Notes under the pieces: model-generated
Seen by the model: the letters and a program-made list of their open reading frames with translations, nothing else
Databases searched by the model: none
Told to the model about the DNA's origin: nothing
Source: Streptomyces tropicalis
Lineage (GTDB): Bacteria; Actinomycetota; Actinomycetes; Streptomycetales; Streptomycetaceae
Direction of reading: 5' to 3'
Length of the DNA stretch: 64,000 nt
NCBI RefSeq assembly: GCF_029269835.1
Contig: NZ_JARJBB010000003.1
Coordinates: 62,001-126,000 of the forward strand
Program-made: the position numbers and the translations under genes
Shown: positions 60,818 to 64,000 of the stretch, piece by piece
How positions within the stretch are numbered: position 1 is the stretch's first letter
Layout: each line of letters starts with the position of its first letter

Positions 60818-61075
60818 GGCACGGGACGCTAACCGTGCCCGGTGAGCACCACATGGCCGTGGGTGAAAAGTCCGGTGTGAGGAGGGTAAGAAGCCGCTTT
60901 CGGGCAGCAACCGCTCCAACAGCCCGTCGGGGGTGTTCCGTACATGTCCCGGGAAGGTGCGCGGTCGCTGCGCCCGAAGGGGCGGTGGACCGTGTCGGTG
61001 TTGGGCTGAACGGGTGATTTGGCGTAAGAATTGGCTGGTGCAGGCGATGAGTGCGAGTCAGGTCGGGGGGAGCCG

Positions 61076-61456
61076 GTGAACAGCCACGACGTCACCGATG
61101 AACAGTGGGAGGGGCTCGCCCAGGTCGTGCCGTTGCGCGGGCGGGACGCATGGCCGTCCGCCGTGAGCCACCGCACGCTGCCCGACGCGGAGACCGAGAC
61201 CCGGCGCCGCTTCGTGGTGCTGCGGGTCAACGTGTTCGCGGACGCCCGCGACGTCGCCGAGACGCTGATGGCGGGCGCCCCGGTGCTGCTCGACCTCACC
61301 GGCGCGGAGACGGAGGTCGCCAAGCGGGTCCTGGACTTCAGCACCGGCGTCGTCTTCGGTCTCGGCAGCGGTATGCACCGCGTGGACCGCAACGTGTTCC
61401 TCCTCACGCCGCCCGGCACCGAGGTGGGCGGGCTCGTGGGCGAGGCGACGGTGTAG
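61076..61456 (+). CDS. SepF-like cell-division protein
   Basis: A 126-aa protein with the SepF/DUF552 fold: VVPLRGRDAW, then RRFVVLRVNVFADARDVAET, PVLLDLTGAETEVAKRVLDF, STGVVFGLGSGMHRVDRNVF and LLTPPG. It lacks the N-terminal amphipathic membrane helix and long linker of true SepF, matching the shorter SepF paralogues of Streptomyces. GTG 61076 has GGGGGGAG upstream. It probably modulates Z-ring or septum formation. Confidence 0.88.
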   Translation: MNSHDVTDEQWEGLAQVVPLRGRDAWPSAVSHRTLPDAETETRRRFVVLRVNVFADARDVAETLMAGAPVLLDLTGAETEVAKRVLDFSTGVVFGLGSGMHRVDRNVFLLTPPGTEVGGLVGEATV

Positions 61457-61526
61457 CGCCCGGCGAGGCGTCCCCCGATCGTAGGAAGGTCCCCGGGGCG
61501 GAACGGTTCGTCCCGGCGGACGGCCC

Positions 61527-61532
61527 TACGGT
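61527..61532 (+). promoter_or_regulatory. -10-like TACGGT, leaderless start
   Basis: TACGGT, 6 nt, then ATG 61539. No ribosome binding site is seen. Confidence 0.45.
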
Positions 61533-61538
61533 CCGGAC

Positions 61539-62792
61539 ATGATCGTGTCGTCCGTTCCCGCGTCCCCGTCCGGGGGCGTGCCCGCGTCCCTGCCCGGGGG
61601 CGTCTCCGCGTCCTCACCCGCCCCGCCGCCCGGGCCCGCGAGCGTCTCCGCGCCGGTCCCCGGACCCGTACCCCGCGCGGACCGGCCGTGCGTCGGTGAG
61701 CTGCGGCTGTCGGCCTTCGCCGCGCACCGCCGGGCCCGCTTCCCGCTGGCCCCGCTCACCCTCTTCGCCGGTCCCAGCGGCTGCGGCAAGACCAGCGCGC
61801 TGCGGGCCTACGAGGCGCTCGCCCGGCTCGGCGGCGGTGCCGAACTCGGCGAGGTCTTCCCGGACCCCGCCGCCTGGGTGCCCGAGGGGTCCCGCCCGGA
61901 CGCGCAGGCCCGCCGCGGGTTCCGGATCGGCTGCACCGCCCACGGTCCCGAGGGCCCGGTACGGCTGGACGTCGCGGTCCAGGCCGAGCCGGATCTGCGC
62001 GTGGTGGGCGAGCGGCTGAGCGGCGGCGACGGGCGGGTCCTGCTGGAGACGGCGCTGCGCGACCCCGGCCGGCGCACGGTCCAGGCGGCCTGGCACACCG
62101 CGGGCGCCACCCCGGTGACCCGCGCGCCCCTGCCCGACGACCGCCTGGGCACCCCGCTGCTGCCGCTGCGGGTGGCCGGGAAGACCGACGGGCAGCGGCA
62201 AGTGCTGGCCGCGGCCGAGCAGATGGTGGTGGCCCTGCGGTCGGTGTACGCCTGCGACCCGCAGCCCGAGCGGATGCGCACGCCCGTGCCGGCCGGCGCG
62301 GGGCGGCTGCTGCGGGGCTGCGACAACCTGGCCGACGTCGTGGCGCGCACCCGCGGTGAATGCGCCCGCCGCCACTCCCTGTTCGTGGAGGCGGTGCGCG
62401 CCGGCTGCGCCGGGCCGGTGGCGGACGTGGTCGCCGAACCGGTGGGCGGGGGCCGGGTGCGGGCGGTGCTGGAGCGCGGGGACGGGGTGCGCACCGGGTT
62501 CGAGCGGCTGGGCGACGGCGAACTGCGGTACGCGGGCCTTGCCCTGGTGCTGCTGACCGGGCCGGGCGTGCTGGAGGTGGACGCGGCCGGGGAGGTACCC
62601 CCGGCGCTGCAGACGCTGACGGTGCTCGCCGACGGCTTCGACCGGGGGCTGGACCCCCGGCAGCGGGCCGGGCTGCTGGACCTGGCCGCGCGGATGTGCG
62701 CCCGCGGGCACATCCGGCTCGCGGGCGCGGTGAGCGACGCCTCGTGGGCGCGGGGGCAGGGCGCGGCACGGGTGGTAGACCTGGTGCCGTGA
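61539..62792 (+). CDS. ABC/SMC-type ATPase, AAA-like
   Basis: A 417-aa ATPase. After a low-complexity N-terminus of near-repeats (PSGGVPAS, LPGGVSAS), the core has ELRLSAFAAHRRARFPLAPL and Walker A GPSGCGKT at 78-85. A long middle domain is followed by a late signature-like FERLGDGELRYAGLALVLL and a helix with LLTGPGVLEVDAAGEV in the Walker B region. This is the layout of OLD/RecF-like ATPases that sense small molecules or DNA; no nuclease domain is seen. The MazG-like gene is coupled (GTGA). Confidence 0.8.
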   Translation: MIVSSVPASPSGGVPASLPGGVSASSPAPPPGPASVSAPVPGPVPRADRPCVGELRLSAFAAHRRARFPLAPLTLFAGPSGCGKTSALRAYEALARLGGGAELGEVFPDPAAWVPEGSRPDAQARRGFRIGCTAHGPEGPVRLDVAVQAEPDLRVVGERLSGGDGRVLLETALRDPGRRTVQAAWHTAGATPVTRAPLPDDRLGTPLLPLRVAGKTDGQRQVLAAAEQMVVALRSVYACDPQPERMRTPVPAGAGRLLRGCDNLADVVARTRGECARRHSLFVEAVRAGCAGPVADVVAEPVGGGRVRAVLERGDGVRTGFERLGDGELRYAGLALVLLTGPGVLEVDAAGEVPPALQTLTVLADGFDRGLDPRQRAGLLDLAARMCARGHIRLAGAVSDASWARGQGAARVVDLVP

Positions 62793-63154
62793 CGACCGAC
62801 TCCGAGCATCCCGACCTCGCGGCACTGCAGCGCCGGCTGGCCGCCTTCGCGGCGGCCCGCAACTGGCAGCCGTACCACACCCCCAAGAACCTCGTCGCCG
62901 CGCTGAGCGTGGAGGCGTCCGAACTGGTCGAGATCTTCCAGTGGTTGACGCCGGAGGAGTCGGCCGGGGTGATGTCCGACCCCGGGACCGCGCACCGGGT
63001 GACCGACGAGGTGGCGGACGTCCTCGCCTATCTGCTCCAGTTCTGCGAGGTGCTCGGCATCGACCCGCTGGCCGCGCTGGAGGCGAAGATCGACCGCAAC
63101 GAGTTCAGGTTCCCGCTGCCGCAGGAGGAGCCGGGGGAGGGGCGCGGGGAATGA
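62789..63154 (+). CDS. MazG-like nucleotide pyrophosphohydrolase
   Basis: A 121-aa all-alpha NTP pyrophosphatase: AALSVEASELVEIFQW (ExxE metal site) and TDEVADVLAYLLQF (ExxD site), the dCTPase/RS21-C6 subgroup. It probably hydrolyses non-canonical dNTPs. GTG 62789 shares a GTGA with the ATPase gene, so the two are expressed together. Confidence 0.92.
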   Translation: MTTDSEHPDLAALQRRLAAFAAARNWQPYHTPKNLVAALSVEASELVEIFQWLTPEESAGVMSDPGTAHRVTDEVADVLAYLLQFCEVLGIDPLAALEAKIDRNEFRFPLPQEEPGEGRGE

Positions 63155-63341
63155 GGGAATGAGAGGAATTGCGAACTCCGTTATGACTCCGTGTAGCCAT
63201 TCAGCTGTTCGCTACCGATTTGTTGTCCATAGATTTCCGACTTCCTCTGGCTTTTCATCCCACATCCCTTCACTCTGGGTAGTGAACTGCGGTGTTCGGG
63301 CGGACGTGCGATGAGCACGTCGGGAGAGACGGGGACAGCGC

Positions 63342-63812
63342 ATGGACGCGGTGCGGCTCATCCTGGCGAGCAGACGTGCCCTGGCCGGGAGCGGTGACGC
63401 CCCCGGAATACTGACGGAGGTGTGGCAGGCGCAGGCACTGGCGCAGGCGATCGGAAGCCGGCTCGCGGTCTCGGGTCCACCCGAACTGCGCGGCGAGGCA
63501 CTGGGGTTGACGGAGCTGGCGGGCCGGGGCTGCGGCGTGCTGGACGTGCCGCACCTCGACACCGGGGAGTTGCGGGCGGCCCGGCTCACCGAGCTGGACG
63601 ACGCCCGGCAGACCCTGCTGTGCCTGGGCGGCCTGCTCGGCGAGGTCGGCATCGCCCTGCTCGGCATCGCCAGCTCGGCGGCGGACGAGGGCACGTACTG
63701 GCAGTGCATCGAGGCGATCGACGCGGCGGACGAGTCCCGGGACCGGGTCCGGGAGATGCTCCGCAAACTGGCGGCGAGGGAGGCGGCCCTCCCGGAGCGC
63801 GAGGCCGGCTGA
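63342..63812 (+). CDS. DUF6099-like protein
   Basis: A 156-aa helical protein, MDAVRLILASRRALAGSGDA onwards, with conserved QAQALAQAIGSRLAV, GLLGEVGIALLGIASSA and EGTYWQCIEAIDAADESRDR. It is soluble and typical of Streptomyces (DUF6099, from memory). Function unknown. The upstream 63155-63341 has no gene. Confidence 0.72.
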   Translation: MDAVRLILASRRALAGSGDAPGILTEVWQAQALAQAIGSRLAVSGPPELRGEALGLTELAGRGCGVLDVPHLDTGELRAARLTELDDARQTLLCLGGLLGEVGIALLGIASSAADEGTYWQCIEAIDAADESRDRVREMLRKLAAREAALPEREAG

Positions 63813-63872
63813 CCCGGCCGGCCGGGCGGGGGCGGCACGGGTGCCGGTGCCGCCGGACGGCGCCCCGGCGTG

Positions 63873-63878
63873 CAGGAT
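63873..63878 (+). promoter_or_regulatory. -10-like CAGGAT, leaderless start
   Basis: CAGGAT is 6 nt before ATG 63885. GGAGG occurs 1 nt before the ATG, too close to serve as a ribosome binding site. Confidence 0.4.
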
Positions 63879-63884
63879 GGAGGC

Positions 63885-64000
63885 ATGGATCTGCGTATCT
63901 TCACCGAGCCCCAGCAGGGGGCGAGCTACGACACCCTGCTCACCGTGGCCAAGGCCACCGAGGACCTCGGATTCGACGCCTTCTTCCGCTCGGACCACTA
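63885..64000 (+). CDS. LLM-class (F420-dependent) oxidoreductase, N-terminal part
   Basis: The first 38 codons (MDLRIFTEPQQGASYDTLLT, then VAKATEDLGFDAFFRSDH) match the start of luciferase-like monooxygenase/F420-dependent oxidoreductases, including the first beta-strand and the FFRSDH loop. The gene continues beyond the window. Confidence 0.85.
   Translation, partial: MDLRIFTEPQQGASYDTLLTVAKATEDLGFDAFFRSDH

Overview
The window is chromosomal DNA of a Streptomyces or very close relative. Supporting signs are very high GC with strong GC3 bias, frequent GTG starts, GTGA/ATGA-coupled genes, and hallmark families: SepH, CutRS, the actinobacterial ferrochelatase, a SepF paralogue, DUF3093/3159/3710/4193 proteins and an XRE-DUF397 pair. 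From memory (not searched), the order HPr, acyltransferase, sepH, ferrochelatase, inositol phosphatase, cutRS, dut, kdpDE follows the S. coelicolor SCO58xx region.

Layout. 1-33 kb is a conserved core. It begins with the tail of a GntR regulator, then HPr, a GNAT/acyl-CoA-synthetase fusion, a phosphodiesterase-like enzyme, thymidine kinase, a sulfurtransferase and SepH. Next come a frameshifted membrane protein, a sugar-lactone oxidase with an MFS transporter, coproporphyrin ferrochelatase, an IMPase and cutRS. After that are a thioesterase-dut-DUF3710 group, kdpDE, an OB-fold/DUF3159 pair, two TrkA-type K+ regulatory subunits, a KimA-like APC permease and an rRNA uracil methyltransferase. 33-59 kb is accessory DNA with lower GC, broken genes and defence or toxin relics. 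59-64 kb returns to core-like genes: a membrane glycosyltransferase-like protein, SepF-like, an ATPase, a MazG-like protein, DUF6099 and the start of an LLM-type oxidoreductase.

The most interesting part is 34.3-47.4 kb, a bidirectional RiPP-type cluster. The rightward arm reads: a 53-aa precursor-like peptide (42911-43072), a cobalamin-binding radical SAM enzyme, a cytosolic protein shaped like a family-5 peptide-binding protein, and a ThiF/MccB-like E1 enzyme with an N-terminal domain resembling a RiPP recognition element. The leftward arm reads: P450, a radical SAM remnant, DUF5825, an MFS exporter, an intact RiPP-maturation B12 radical SAM enzyme, a second DUF5825 and a second P450. The left arm holds two copies of a radical SAM-DUF5825 block, one of which has lost about 90 percent of its radical SAM gene. 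I do not recognise the set as a described pathway.

Beyond the cluster (47.5-57 kb) lie an M23 peptidase, a head-truncated SdpB-like gene abutting a head-truncated JetD (Wadjet) relic, a polymorphic toxin relic with an apparently intact immunity gene, a secreted protein, an SDR with an internal deletion, and an ImmA/IrrE-membrane protein pair. No rRNA, tRNA, CRISPR array or complete insertion sequence was seen.
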